From Limnobaculum allomyrinae (GTDB lineage Bacteria > Pseudomonadota > Gammaproteobacteria > Enterobacterales > Enterobacteriaceae), in the NCBI RefSeq assembly GCF_016649425.1, contig NZ_JADRCR010000005.1, forward strand, positions 255,527 through 319,526: 64,000 nucleotides of DNA. The letters are read 5' to 3'. The notes beneath the pieces are model-generated. The model searched no databases. It was not told the origin of the DNA and was given only the letters and a program-made list of their open reading frames with translations. Of this stretch, positions 24,789 to 33,768 are shown one piece after another. The number at the start of each line of letters is the position of its first letter. Position 1 is the stretch's first letter. A program made the translations under genes and the position numbers.

Positions 24789-25139
24789 TTAACGTTGAGT
24801 GGGATAAATCACGATATAAACGTAGCCGTGCGAACCGAGCGTATCGGCCTCGCAGGTCAGTCCTCTGGCATACAGCGTGACGCAGTGCTGATGGTGAATA
24901 TTCAGTTCACCGCTGGTGAGCATTAACTCCAGCTGTTTCATCAATACCGGGAAAGACTGGTCAAGATGGCGTAAATCTGCATCGCAGAACTGTCCGCTAA
25001 AATTCGCACGGTCAGCCAGGTAATGCAGGCTGTTATCTTCCTGTACCAGACGGGCACCAAAACACGGGGAGATGTTGCGTCTGAGTCCCCACCAGGGTTC
25101 ACTGATATCATGCGTTGTTATCGTGTTTTTCTTCGACAA
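24789..25139 (-). CDS. cbeA: CbeA/YfjZ-family type IV antitoxin
   Basis: 116 residues, with PWWGLRRNISPCFGARLVQE, then LHYLADRANFSGQF and the C-terminal SHGYVYIVIYPT, the pattern of CbeA (YeeU), YafW and YfjZ. These antitoxins do not bind the toxin but stabilise MreB and FtsZ filaments, opposing CbtA. It lies between the yeeT-like and cbtA genes on one strand. The name cbeA is by family; YfjZ is equally possible. Confidence 0.9.
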   Translation of the reverse strand: MSKKNTITTHDISEPWWGLRRNISPCFGARLVQEDNSLHYLADRANFSGQFCDADLRHLDQSFPVLMKQLELMLTSGELNIHHQHCVTLYARGLTCEADTLGSHGYVYIVIYPTQR

Positions 25140-25163
25140 AATGTAGTCCTCCTTAATCGTGAA

Positions 25164-25385
25164 TTAATTCAGGCTTACGCTGCGTAATACGACATACGGG
25201 CCGTTGCGGTCCTGACGGCGCTCCGCGAATACGGCGAGCACTCCGCTGATATCCTGTACTTCCCGACCATGGTAGTGGCAGATGTTGCCTGACCATTTGT
25301 ATTTACCCGTGCAGAAGCGAAACAGCCGGGACCGGGGATGCTGGCGGTATATCGCCATTGCCTGACGTTTGCTGATAATCTTCAT
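25164..25385 (-). CDS. YeeT/YkfH-like DUF987 protein
   Basis: 73 residues: MKIISKRQAMAIYRQHPRSR, then RFCTGKYKWSGN, with a basic N-terminal half. This small family always lies between the RadC-like and CbeA-like genes in CP4-type elements, as here (14 bases after radC, 24 bases before cbeA). Its function is unknown; position suggests a part in the toxin-antitoxin transcript. Confidence 0.85.
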   Translation of the reverse strand: MKIISKRQAMAIYRQHPRSRLFRFCTGKYKWSGNICHYHGREVQDISGVLAVFAERRQDRNGPYVVLRSVSLN

Positions 25386-25399
25386 TGCATTGTTCTCCC

Positions 25400-25873
25400 T
25401 TAAAGCCAGCCGCGTTCGGCAAAAGAGAGGCAGTTGCCATTACCAATGATGAGATGATCCATTACCCGTACTTCCACCAGATCCAGGGCATTTACGATCC
25501 GGTCAGTAATAGTGCGATCTGCTTTGCTGGCATCCGTCACCCCTGACGGATGGTTATGTGCGAGGATCACCGCTGCCGCGTTGTGGCGCAGTGCTGATTT
25601 CACAATCTCGCGGGGATGTACTTCAGTATTGTTAATCGTGCCGAGGAACAGCGTCTCGTGTTCCAGCAGGCGGTTCTTATTATCGAGATATAGCGCCATA
25701 AATATTTCCCGTTCCTGTCGGGCAAGACGTAGTTGCAGCCAGTTTTTAGTAAAGCCGGTAGCAATAAACTGCTCGCCAGGTTGACGCTGGTATTTCTCCA
25801 GCAGACGCATTGCGCGGCGAATAATACGCTGTTCATTTATCGGGAAGGCAGAAGTTAAATTAAATTCAGACAT
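25400..25873 (-). CDS. RadC-family JAB-domain protein (YfjY/YeeS-like)
   Basis: 157 residues. The JAB/MPN metal motif is visible as the Glu within REREIFM followed by HNHPSGVTDASKAD (HxHPxG...SxxD), giving a zinc-binding site typical of RadC-like proteins. The short form without the N-terminal helix-hairpin-helix region is the mobile-element type (YfjY, YeeS, YkfG). The biochemical role is unknown; despite the name, a repair function is not established. Confidence 0.92.
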   Translation of the reverse strand: MSEFNLTSAFPINEQRIIRRAMRLLEKYQRQPGEQFIATGFTKNWLQLRLARQEREIFMALYLDNKNRLLEHETLFLGTINNTEVHPREIVKSALRHNAAAVILAHNHPSGVTDASKADRTITDRIVNALDLVEVRVMDHLIIGNGNCLSFAERGWL

Positions 25874-25930
25874 GACGACTCCTTAGAAAACAAAACACCA
25901 CGACAAATGAAGTGGGATAACCAAAGGGAT

Positions 25931-26749
25931 TTACGATGCAAGTTGCAGCATATTTTCAGCCATTACCCACAGAGCGCGATTGAGCTTAACGTCACTATCG
26001 ATGCCATTAATGGCACGAGTTCTGGCACGTTTCCCCTGCGCAGAGCGACCGGATAAGCCGCCCTTAATCAGGTTCTCCTGAATACGTTGATAAGTTGTCC
26101 AGAGATCCCCGGATTCATCCTGCCAGCGTCGGGGAGCCAGTAACTGTGATTCGGTAACAGGTTGATGCTCTTCACCAAAACGGTATGTCAGTGCCGCTTT
26201 AGCCAGTGCGTGTTGTGCAGGTGGAGGTAACATCAACGACTGCATGGCATCGCATTTTTCTTCAACCTTATCGAAAATACCGAGCACCTCATAAGCCCCT
26301 TCAATTACCCTTTCAACAACATTACCTTTATGCGGTACGCGAACTTCACCAAAGGACTCACCGCAAACAAGCCCGTTGCAACAAATAGCTCTGAACAAGC
26401 CCGGCAGCATCTGATAGCTACTGGAACCATCATGGCTGTTCAGCAGGATAATTTCCGGCACCTGTTTACCCGTAATTTGCCCCTCGCGGCGCAAACGCAG
26501 CATGTGCTTCGTATGTTCGCGTTTACTCTCATCCCGAACACGGGTCTGGCAGGCAAAGAACGGTCGGAAGCCTTCCCGCTGAAGATTATCCAGCAGGGTA
26601 ATTGTTGGGATGTAGGTATATCTGTCACTTCTGGATTCGTGTTTATTTTCACTGAAAACGCTGGGGACATGGTGCATCAGTTCTTCATGGGTTAATGGGC
26701 GGTCACGACGGATCTGGTTCACGCGACCAAAGCGACTGGCTAATCTCAT
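25931..26749 (-). CDS. yfjQ: DUF932 protein (YfjQ-like)
   Basis: About 272 residues from MRLASRFGRVNQIRRD at 26749, behind AAGGA; the frame opens eight codons earlier without a site. The recognisable DUF932 block is TYIPTITLLDNLQREGFRPFFACQTRVRD, followed by PEIILLNSHDGSSSYQMLPGLFR and ICCNGLVCG. This family is related to phage/plasmid replication-associated or LGT proteins of unknown activity. Length and neighbours match YfjQ of prophage CP4-57. A T-tailed hairpin leader precedes it. Confidence 0.88.
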   Translation of the reverse strand: MRLASRFGRVNQIRRDRPLTHEELMHHVPSVFSENKHESRSDRYTYIPTITLLDNLQREGFRPFFACQTRVRDESKREHTKHMLRLRREGQITGKQVPEIILLNSHDGSSSYQMLPGLFRAICCNGLVCGESFGEVRVPHKGNVVERVIEGAYEVLGIFDKVEEKCDAMQSLMLPPPAQHALAKAALTYRFGEEHQPVTESQLLAPRRWQDESGDLWTTYQRIQENLIKGGLSGRSAQGKRARTRAINGIDSDVKLNRALWVMAENMLQLAS

Positions 26750-26775
26750 GGATAATTCCTTATTAGAAAACATAA

Positions 26776-26834
26776 AAGAAAAAGACCATGCCCCGGTAAA
26801 GGAGCATGGTCTGTCTGCAATTGGTGTAGGATGT
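26776..26834 (-). promoter_or_regulatory. Leader hairpin with T-tail upstream of yfjQ
   Basis: On the minus strand TACACCAATT is followed by AGACCATGC...GCATGGTCT (26783-26791 with 26804-26812) and TTTTTCTTTT. This terminator-like hairpin lies 34 bases before the yfjQ start, so it may attenuate expression. The same plan, with the identical TACACCAATT, follows the integrase gene at about 34100-34150. Confidence 0.5.
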
Positions 26835-27213
26835 CAAGCTTGGAGTTGAGTTCGATAAATAAAGTTCGTTCTTGATTATTCACCTTAATAATATTTAGCT
26901 GTATTTTTATGTGTGTTAAAGAACGCTATTCTATATAAAAGTTCATTAATTAACTTCAGAGTTAATATCATGTGTAATTGCACAATAAATTAGTTGTTTT
27001 AGACGTTTCCTTCTTTTATTGCATTTTTGATTTTTACTTCCGTCCCCATGTCGGGTTGGTAATATAATAATATAGCATAACCAATAATTAGTGCTTAATA
27101 AGTATGGATAAATAGCACCTATGCAATATTTTAAATATTATTACCAGTTGCTTGTAATAAAATATTACTCACTTCCTAATAATATTGACATGTAATAACA
27201 AAAGGGAAAGAGC
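26835..27213. other. Intergenic region between divergent yfjQ and yfjJ-like genes
   Basis: About 380 AT-rich bases without a supported gene. It should hold promoters for both flanking genes, but no unambiguous pair or known operator was identified. Confidence 0.45.
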
Positions 27214-27837
27214 ATGATTAATTTAAGCAGTAATGGTCCATCAAATATAAAACACATAAAAAGAATCAAAGATACTTTAAACAAGTCACTCAGAGAATAT
27301 CACCGAACAATGATACTTAGAATTGACCTGAGATTGCCAGAAAATAGTCCATATGAAAAAGACTCGACATTAATAACGCGTTTTATGGAATCACTGAAAT
27401 CCCAGAAGAATGCAGATAGGCTAAATAAAATATCTCTCAGGAAAAGAACTCATCATTGTCGGATAAGATATGTGTGGGTAAGAGAATTTAACAAAAAAGG
27501 CAAGAAGCATTATCATCTGGCTTTATTTTTCAATCAAGAAGCTTATGCCTATCCCGGAACATATAAACCTGACCATGAAGGTAAATATCGTCACAACCTG
27601 GCATATATGATTATGGAGGCCTGGGTAAGGGCATTACATCTCGATCAAGAGGAGAGCTATCAACAGTATTATCGGCTTATTCAGTTTCCTGATAAGTGTC
27701 ATGCTCGTCTGAACATGTATGGCTTATCTTACCAGAATGATTATGCAACTATCATGAACAGGTTAAGTTATCTGGCTAAAGAATACAGTAAAGACTATTC
27801 GGACGGTAAACGTAACTTTGGTTGCTCTCAGTACTGA
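27214..27837 (+). CDS. Inovirus Gp2-type protein (YfjJ/YagK-like)
   Basis: 207 residues, with the early block REYHRTMILRIDLRLPENSP and the central KHYHLALFFNQEAY carrying an HxH pair within a beta-strand, reminiscent of HUH replication initiators. The family (inovirus-type Gp2, including CP4-57 YfjJ) is found in P4-like satellites and prophages. A role in replication or satellite biology is plausible but not proven. Highly basic composition fits nucleic-acid binding. It is followed by alpA. Confidence 0.86.
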   Translation: MINLSSNGPSNIKHIKRIKDTLNKSLREYHRTMILRIDLRLPENSPYEKDSTLITRFMESLKSQKNADRLNKISLRKRTHHCRIRYVWVREFNKKGKKHYHLALFFNQEAYAYPGTYKPDHEGKYRHNLAYMIMEAWVRALHLDQEESYQQYYRLIQFPDKCHARLNMYGLSYQNDYATIMNRLSYLAKEYSKDYSDGKRNFGCSQY

Positions 27838-27995
27838 TTACAATATCATGTCATCAGCGGGATTAGGTGGAGGCTAATCCTCATTAATTATTTTATTACT
27901 GACATGTGGATGTTGAGAAGGGGAATGCGTCAACGGTTAATCATTACAGTCAACGCTTCTCCATATCTCTCAATATTTCATATGGAGACAGTCTC

Positions 27996-28211
27996 ATGGA
28001 CACCCGGAATAACAACACTAGTCTGCTTAACGATAAAATGGTTGATATGAAATTTATCACTGAGTTTACTGGACTGACAGATAAGTGGTTTTACAAGCTG
28101 ATTAGTGAAGGGCAATTCCCTAAACCTGTGAAATTAGGTCGAAGTTCCCGATGGTTGCAAAGTGAAGTGGAAAAATGGGTTCAGGAACGAATTAATGCCT
28201 CACGGCAGTAA
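27996..28211 (+). CDS. alpA: AlpA-family regulator
   Basis: 71 residues from ATG 27996 (GGAG at 27984-27987). The frame extends upstream to 27906, but that start is unsupported. The MerR-like winged helix is clear: MKFITEFTGLTDKWFYKLI, then GQFPKPVKLGRSSRW and SEVEKWVQERI. In CP4-57, AlpA activates the integrase and promotes excision. Here it sits in the middle of the element, 7 kb from the integrase, as in the E. coli prophage order (yfjJ then alpA). Confidence 0.9.
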   Translation: MDTRNNNTSLLNDKMVDMKFITEFTGLTDKWFYKLISEGQFPKPVKLGRSSRWLQSEVEKWVQERINASRQ

Positions 28212-28374
28212 TATTTTCTATAATGATATATACGCCCATAAAGAACACAAAAATAATAAACACCCTGTAATCATTTCAGATGCTTTAAATGTATTGGGAA
28301 GGCAAGGTTATCACCTTGCTATTAAAAACGTCTCAGGGTGGCGTACCGCTCGTTTAAAAGACATTAATAAATGA
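28195..28374 (+). CDS. Small ORF overlapping the end of alpA
   Basis: 59 codons from ATG 28195, overlapping the last codons of alpA in another frame. The residues IISDALNVLGRQGYHLAIK and GWRTARLKDIN look like ordinary soluble protein. There is no obvious ribosome binding site, so translation would depend on coupling to alpA. No family recognised. Moderate to low confidence that it is expressed. Confidence 0.4.
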   Translation: MPHGSNIFYNDIYAHKEHKNNKHPVIISDALNVLGRQGYHLAIKNVSGWRTARLKDINK

Positions 28375-28543
28375 AGTCCGTTTATTCAGAAAAATGAAAT
28401 ATAGAAATCAGTCTATCTGAGGAGCAGTATCATCCATTGATTGATTGAAATTTACTCAAAAATAAATGTTTGTTTAATGTTGCTAATATTTTTATTTTTT
28501 GTTTTAAAATGATATTAAATGCATTATTTTCATCATGATTATA

Positions 28544-28575
28544 TTGCTACTCATGCTACGTAGCATGAGTAGCAA
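28544..28575. repeat. 32-base perfect palindrome
   Basis: Arms of 16 bases meet without a spacer at TACGTA, 17 bases beyond the stop of the YfjI-like gene. The core CATGCTAC/GTAGCATG is shared with the inverted repeat at 21539-21565. It lacks a T-run and could be a protein-binding site or a cruciform. Confidence 0.7.
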
Positions 28576-28592
28576 GTACAAACATACTGAAT

Positions 28593-30173
28593 TTATTGTT
28601 TTAAATAGATCTTTTCAGTTACACTACCATTGGTGTTTCGTTGTCGATCTATCCATATCCTATCCTCTTCTTCAAGGAATTTTAGAGCTGCATTTAAGCG
28701 CCCATTATTCCTCAGATGGGAGTTGCTAATGCTTCTTCGCATATGCGATTTTATAACGAAGTCAATCTCAGGTATTTCTTTCTGATTACTTTCGGCAGCA
28801 TCATCTAAATCATCAGGCATATTGGCAAAGATTCCTCCAATATTTTTTATGTTTGATAACTCTCGCTTCAGCCAGTTGTAAACATATTCAGCATCCTGTT
28901 CTGGTGTTGCCAGTTCAGTTGAAAATAAAATCATTGCCTGATTACCATAAATTCCTGCAAAATATATAGCACAGAGAAGTGTATCGCGTGATATTTCATC
29001 TTCATCACGATACTGAAAATAATGTAACAGACCTGCAAGGCGTAAAGCATTCTCTGCCAGTTTCATGAGCAATGCTTTAATAGCGTTGTTTTTAGGATGC
29101 GTAGAAATTTCATCCTCAATTTTTCGATAAAATGCCTCAAGTTCTGTTTGAGCATTAGCGGTGAGTTTGAGCGTCTTTGGTTTTTTGCCTTTTTGAAGTT
29201 GTTCTTTTAAATTTAATAATAAAATGTTTATTTCTTCATGAAAGCAGACTAATTCTTTACTGTTAGCAATATTACTAGACGACAACCGTGGTGTTACTGA
29301 TGACGGAATGAATGAAATTAAAAATCTTGATAAAAAACCAGAACTAGCCGCTTTTCTTCCGTGTTTTTTAAAATACTGGATAAATACATCGTATTGAACC
29401 ATAAGCAACATGGTAAAATGAGCATCATCAATTGAAAAACTCTTTTGGCTACGACGCTCAATATCAACAGGAGCACCATCCCATAACTCATTCAGAAATC
29501 CAAGATTATTTTTAGCCCGGCCTTCAAAAAACACACTTGCTTCATCTGACATTAGCCCCGCAGTAGGAATATTATCATATAGACCTCGTTGCATCGCTTC
29601 AGGTGTTGTGTCTGTATATATCAGCTTGATTTTTTTTGGTGGCGGAGGTTGGTTAAGCGCAAGTTTTTTCAACTCATCCTGTTCAGACTGACAATCTTCA
29701 CCGTTTCCGATTTTTTGTGTTAGTTTTCTTAAAACAGATTTATTTGTGGCGTTCCACATCAGCATTTGTGCATTATGTATCAGGAGCGCATCGCTGTAAT
29801 TTTTCTTCTCCGTTTTTTCAAACTCAAGAATAGGTTTCATGACCAGTGAATAAATTGTTGATTTTCTCTCACCTGAGTCGGCAATAACCAGATTATACAG
29901 GCTACATGGCTTAATTCTGCCATCAGGAAACTGAATTTCGATAAAGGCCTGACACGCCAGAGATACAGCGGAGAGTACCGTTCCTGTAATTAGCTCAATG
30001 GGGGCGCTAATGTCCCTGCATAATGCAGTAATCACATTACGCAGTACCGGAGGGAGTGAGTCAACAGGATAACCGGTGTTCTTTGCCAGTTCCCTGGAAA
30101 GGCTCATTTTCTCAGCCTCTTCGAGTGGTTCTCCCCAGGGTCTGAATGGGTACGACATCTTGTCATTAAACAT
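28593..30173 (-). CDS. YfjI-like DUF3987 protein (P-loop)
   Basis: 526 residues. A Walker-A-type loop NLVIADSGERKSTIYS is followed by the DUF3987 block KLIYTDTTPEAMQRGLYDN and AGLMSDEASVFFEGRA (Walker-B-like DE), then the C-terminal helical region ending in a winged-helix-like segment (SHLRNNGRLNAALKFLEEE). The family is related to DnaB/primase-associated helicase-like proteins of satellites and prophages, including CP4-57 YfjI. A role in element replication is inference. It converges with the alpA transcript. Confidence 0.87.
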   Translation of the reverse strand: MFNDKMSYPFRPWGEPLEEAEKMSLSRELAKNTGYPVDSLPPVLRNVITALCRDISAPIELITGTVLSAVSLACQAFIEIQFPDGRIKPCSLYNLVIADSGERKSTIYSLVMKPILEFEKTEKKNYSDALLIHNAQMLMWNATNKSVLRKLTQKIGNGEDCQSEQDELKKLALNQPPPPKKIKLIYTDTTPEAMQRGLYDNIPTAGLMSDEASVFFEGRAKNNLGFLNELWDGAPVDIERRSQKSFSIDDAHFTMLLMVQYDVFIQYFKKHGRKAASSGFLSRFLISFIPSSVTPRLSSSNIANSKELVCFHEEINILLLNLKEQLQKGKKPKTLKLTANAQTELEAFYRKIEDEISTHPKNNAIKALLMKLAENALRLAGLLHYFQYRDEDEISRDTLLCAIYFAGIYGNQAMILFSTELATPEQDAEYVYNWLKRELSNIKNIGGIFANMPDDLDDAAESNQKEIPEIDFVIKSHMRRSISNSHLRNNGRLNAALKFLEEEDRIWIDRQRNTNGSVTEKIYLKQ

Positions 30174-30846
30174 AGCTTTTTGCTTGCCTCAATTTGCCAA
30201 TATCTTCCGGGCAGGATAACAAAAAGAAAGAGAGAAACCATGCTTTAACGATGGAAACCTGCCCGTTGTAGGCATCCTAAACAGTAAACGTAGACACTGA
30301 TGATTCATTACCAAAAGACATGACCAGGATCATTGTATGCATTAATCAACGGGGAGCAGGTCACATGGTCTACTATAGATAACGCGATGATATTAATCGG
30401 AATCAATATCATCAACAATACTTCGTACACTATATTTTTTATCAGTTGGGCCAGTGACACAGGAGAATATTTGGGGCGTTTTCAGTCGCTATAGCGCGTC
30501 ACTGTAAACTGCGCTCTACCTTTGTGACGAGTGGTAATCACTGGACTGTATCTCGCTTCAATTTGAAACATCATTATCAGAACGTTTAATCACACTGAAT
30601 GAACAACTGCCCAGAGCCTGTAAGTATTTTTCCTCTATAACAATAACTTTTTTGATATTGGATATATCTAAATAAGTAAATCATAACCATTAAGTACAGA
30701 TTCAAAAAATAAAAGGGAGGAAGTTATCCATCCCTTTTTATTAACTTGGTTACTCAAGTTATGAGATTTATAATGATCGACGTGTAATATGTTCTTTTAT
30801 ATTGTTTTCATATGCCTTCGTTGTTAACTTAATCTCGGTTACTAAT
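30174..30846. other. Intergenic region inside the element, with a terminator
   Basis: About 670 bases without a supported gene. The part 30430-30620 is less AT-rich and might be decayed coding DNA, but no frame is recognisable. A hairpin AAAAGGGA/TCCCTTTT at 30709-30736 ends the leftward transcript of the secreted-protein cluster. Confidence 0.5.
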
Positions 30847-31194
30847 TTATGATATTTGTATTTTTGAAAAAAATGGGCCACCATGAATACGTTCTCCTGC
30901 CTCGTAGATATATTTTCCGTTAAGAATGGTCACAAACTGATCCCCATCATTATTTATTCTAAGCTTAATGGCATTCAATGGTACATTTAATACAATTTCC
31001 GGCTTGGAATTTGTACTAAAAATATAACGGGCTTCTCCATAAACGTAGCAAATGCTGACATGCTTATCACCCTCTATCGAGAAGGCATCAAAAATAATAT
31101 CTTCAGCATTACATGAATCATCAGGATTGGCAAAAGAAGAAAAAGAAAATAAGCCAGAAATGGCAAATATTAAAATGCTAATAAATTCTTTCAT
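30847..31194 (-). CDS. Secreted protein of unknown function (about 115 aa)
   Basis: From ATG 31194 the protein begins with a clear signal peptide (MKEFISILIFAISGLFSFSSFA, likely cut before NPDDSC). The mature part is about 95 residues with two cysteines (DDSCNAED and VSICYVYG) that could form a disulfide, and strand-rich segments such as ARYIFSTNSKPEIVLNVPL. No family recognised. It is the last gene of a five-gene leftward cluster (33282 to 30847) of exported or membrane proteins. Confidence 0.65.
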   Translation of the reverse strand: MKEFISILIFAISGLFSFSSFANPDDSCNAEDIIFDAFSIEGDKHVSICYVYGEARYIFSTNSKPEIVLNVPLNAIKLRINNDGDQFVTILNGKYIYEAGERIHGGPFFSKIQIS

Positions 31195-31245
31195 GGATGT
31201 CCTTAAATAATTAAGCCACATAATCTTCCTTTGTTGAAAGGTGTA

Positions 31246-31728
31246 TTAGTCTTTTTGTTGATTGAAAATAATATTATGTTTCTGTAACTCCGAATTCATA
31301 TCGTTAATGCAATAGGTGATGTAATAAATATTAAAAATGAACGTGTAGAATGGGTTCATTTTCAGTTCGAACTTGAACTCATTTAAAGCATATGTCTGCA
31401 ATGCACTTTTTGCTTTAAACGTCCAGACAATAATCATCACGGCAGAAGCCAATGATAATAAATTAGCAATATAATCAAAAATAGTCATATCGTCGCTTAT
31501 TGCTATACCAATGTCTGATAATAACCAGCCAAACCCCGTAACGATTGCAAACCATAGTGGATAGTCTTTAGCAACAAATTCATTCTTTGTTTCTTCTGTT
31601 ATCTTTGTCTGATTGAGGTACAACCACATCATAGGGTAGATACCACCCGTAACAATAGACAGAAGCACAAAATTAGAAATTTTCGTATTGATAGTATTCT
31701 TCAGCATATTTACATTACTATGATTCAT
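31246..31728 (-). CDS. DUF4234-like membrane protein
   Basis: 160 residues with about four hydrophobic helices (FVLLSIVTGGIYPMMWLYL, LWFAIVTGFGWLLSDIGI, IANLLSLASAVMIIVWTF, and FYTFIFNIYYITYCI). The TGGIYPMMWLY turn and the C-terminal IYYITYCINDM resemble DUF4234 proteins, which have no known function. It follows the 275-residue secreted protein by 11 bases and probably shares its transcript. Confidence 0.65.
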   Translation of the reverse strand: MNHSNVNMLKNTINTKISNFVLLSIVTGGIYPMMWLYLNQTKITEETKNEFVAKDYPLWFAIVTGFGWLLSDIGIAISDDMTIFDYIANLLSLASAVMIIVWTFKAKSALQTYALNEFKFELKMNPFYTFIFNIYYITYCINDMNSELQKHNIIFNQQKD

Positions 31729-31739
31729 GTTATTCCCTA

Positions 31740-32567
31740 TTAATTTTTTCGGCCAAAATTGTATGTGAAGTTACCATAATTGGTTTCCACACTCGCCTCT
31801 AAGGGGCGACATTTTGTATAATCTCGATTAGTATAAACATTAAAATAGATACTTTCCCCAAAATCAAATGTGGATTTCATGACCATTCTTGACTCACTTT
31901 CTGCACTTAATTTTACGCCACAGTTCCCACGATTAACTTTAAACCCATTAATTTTTAAACCATCTATTTTACTGGTGATGTTATATTTCCACCAATACGT
32001 AGCAACAGTTCCATTACTCCAGTTAGAAGTTGTTACATTAATATCAATAACGTCATCAGCATTGTATTTTTGAATTTGTTGTTGATTATCTACAGAGTTT
32101 GTTTGAGAATTTTTAATAAATATTCCTTTTGTGGTTAATTCATCTCTAATTTTGATTGTGTCGGATTTGCAATAATGTTTGGAAATTTCTTTTCCTTTGT
32201 TGTTAATATTTGAAAAATAAGTCATAGCCTTATTTTCATCTGCATTTATGTAATAGCTAACCACAACTCTCCCATCAATTTCTCCATCAGTCCCTGTGAG
32301 GGTATAGTAAGGATATCTTAAATCAGGATCTGATAACTCTTCTTTAATGCCTCCAGAGGGAACATCCAATTTAATAACTGAACCTCCCTCATCAGGATCA
32401 TCTCCAGGTGCAAGGAATGCGATGTAAACTGTATCGCTGACATGACTAACCGTCATCTGATCACCATCATCGAGCGTACATTTCAAGTCATAATTTCCAT
32501 TCGCGAAAGAAGGACCTGCGAATAAAACACCAGAAATAAACAGAACACTAATATTTAATTTATTCAT
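31740..32567 (-). CDS. Secreted protein of unknown function (275 aa)
   Basis: A signal peptide (MNKLNISVLFISGVLFAGPSFA) is followed by NGNYDLKCTLDDGDQM and a beta-rich mature domain of about 250 residues. Four cysteines in the mature part (DLKC, HYCKS, GNCGV, TKCRP) suggest two disulfides. The first half resembles lipocalin-like or lysozyme-inhibitor-like secreted folds in style, but no motif supports that. It is upstream of the DUF4234-like gene and downstream of a small membrane protein gene. Confidence 0.65.
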   Translation of the reverse strand: MNKLNISVLFISGVLFAGPSFANGNYDLKCTLDDGDQMTVSHVSDTVYIAFLAPGDDPDEGGSVIKLDVPSGGIKEELSDPDLRYPYYTLTGTDGEIDGRVVVSYYINADENKAMTYFSNINNKGKEISKHYCKSDTIKIRDELTTKGIFIKNSQTNSVDNQQQIQKYNADDVIDINVTTSNWSNGTVATYWWKYNITSKIDGLKINGFKVNRGNCGVKLSAESESRMVMKSTFDFGESIYFNVYTNRDYTKCRPLEASVETNYGNFTYNFGRKN

Positions 32568-32624
32568 TTCTACTACCTTATTAAATAATTAAGCCCCCTG
32601 AACTCAGGAGGCGAATAAAAACTA

Positions 32625-32939
32625 CTAATATAATTGCTCTGAAACTGCCAATGCCCCAAGTAGCCAACCAATAGATTGAGGACCAACTGCCCAAAATATT
32701 TTGGCTTTGAATATTCCAATGGCACCTTCGCGGGTATATATTGCATCAGGCATTAACCACTGCCGAATAAAGGCACCAATTAGCATTCCAACACCAGGGC
32801 CAACCGTCAGCCAGAACAAAATTTTCACCCCGTGCCAAAAGCCATAAATTTTCCCTGTCGCTGAAAATAGATTAAATAATACAATAATCAGTGACAACAC
32901 GAACGCGAGAATAAAATACTTTATTGCGGTATGATGCAT
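32625..32939 (-). CDS. Small membrane protein of unknown function (104 aa)
   Basis: Three hydrophobic helices (AIKYFILAFVLSLIIVLFNL, ILFWLTVGPGVGMLIGAFI, and KIFWAVGPQSIGWLLGALAV) with a short polar segment between. Gly/Pro-rich turns are present. No family recognised. It belongs to the leftward cluster of exported and membrane proteins. Confidence 0.6.
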   Translation of the reverse strand: MHHTAIKYFILAFVLSLIIVLFNLFSATGKIYGFWHGVKILFWLTVGPGVGMLIGAFIRQWLMPDAIYTREGAIGIFKAKIFWAVGPQSIGWLLGALAVSEQLY

Positions 32940-32991
32940 ATGGTTAGCCTCATTTTTATAAATAAAATGTATCTACTCACGACAATCATAG

Positions 32992-33282
32992 TTATTCTTC
33001 ACGTATACATTGTTGTAAAGAATTTCTCATATTTTGCTGAAAGTCAGAGGGTGGGGCTGTTCGTTGATCGCCAATCGCTTTTAGTAATTTTGGCGGATAA
33101 ATAGCACTCATCTTTTCCCAGGTGCAAGCACATACAGAACCGTTACGGGTTGCAATTTTACACCCCGTCATAAATTGTCTTTTCTCTGGCAAATCGCAAC
33201 CAGTGAGCATTGCTGTGATAAGAGCAATAGAGGCGATAAGCCCCCTTCTGGAGTAAATACTTTCTGCAAAATTAATGTTCAT
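32992..33282 (-). CDS. Predicted lipoprotein of unknown function (96 aa)
   Basis: Start chosen at ATG 33282 (AAGGGA upstream); the frame opens at 33345 without a site. A hydrophobic segment RGLIASIALITAMLTGC ends in a lipobox (LTGC), so the mature protein would be lipid-anchored. The mature part has four more cysteines (TGCKIA, VCACTW, QCIREE), allowing two disulfides. It is first in the cluster, so its upstream region (33283-33400) probably holds the promoter. Confidence 0.62.
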   Translation of the reverse strand: MNINFAESIYSRRGLIASIALITAMLTGCDLPEKRQFMTGCKIATRNGSVCACTWEKMSAIYPPKLLKAIGDQRTAPPSDFQQNMRNSLQQCIREE

Positions 33283-33768
33283 TTGTAATCCCTTAAAAAA
33301 TTGAATTTTTCCGAATTCTGTTTGTGTCATAGCAGAAGAACTCATAAGCCTTCCGATAGGTTTTTTCTAATCCCCAGGATAAAACTCTATGGGGCTGCCA
33401 CCTGCTTTTGCTTCGTCTTCCATTTACTCCTTCTCTTTACTAACCCAGTCCAGACGGAAATCTTGCTGCGAAAGCCACTGAGCGATTTTCAAAATTTCCA
33501 ACAGGTAACTGCGCGATTGAATGCAAGATTTTGTGATTTTTTCAGGAAGATGAAGATGTGTAAAATTGTTAATACCGATCGAAATTACGAAATCGATCGA
33601 CACTATCTATTTATAAAAACGATCAATTAACAATAATTAATCTGCAATAACTATTAAAAAACGTAAACCGATCGGTGGAGTAGATCAATCAATGAGAAGA
33701 ATTTGAAGGGAACAGGAACGTGATAGATATGCTATCTGAGAGATGGAAAGATAAATACATCAATATAA
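33283..33768. other. Intergenic region upstream of the secreted-protein cluster
   Basis: About 480 bases. A 109-codon plus-strand frame covers 33301-33630 but has no ribosome binding site or family features. CGATCG-type motifs repeat around 33570-33680 and could be regulatory. No confident promoter identified. Confidence 0.4.

Noticed and set aside
33301..33630. 109-codon plus-strand ORF upstream of the lipoprotein gene
   Set aside because: No ribosome binding site, no domain features, and it covers the likely promoter of the opposite gene cluster.
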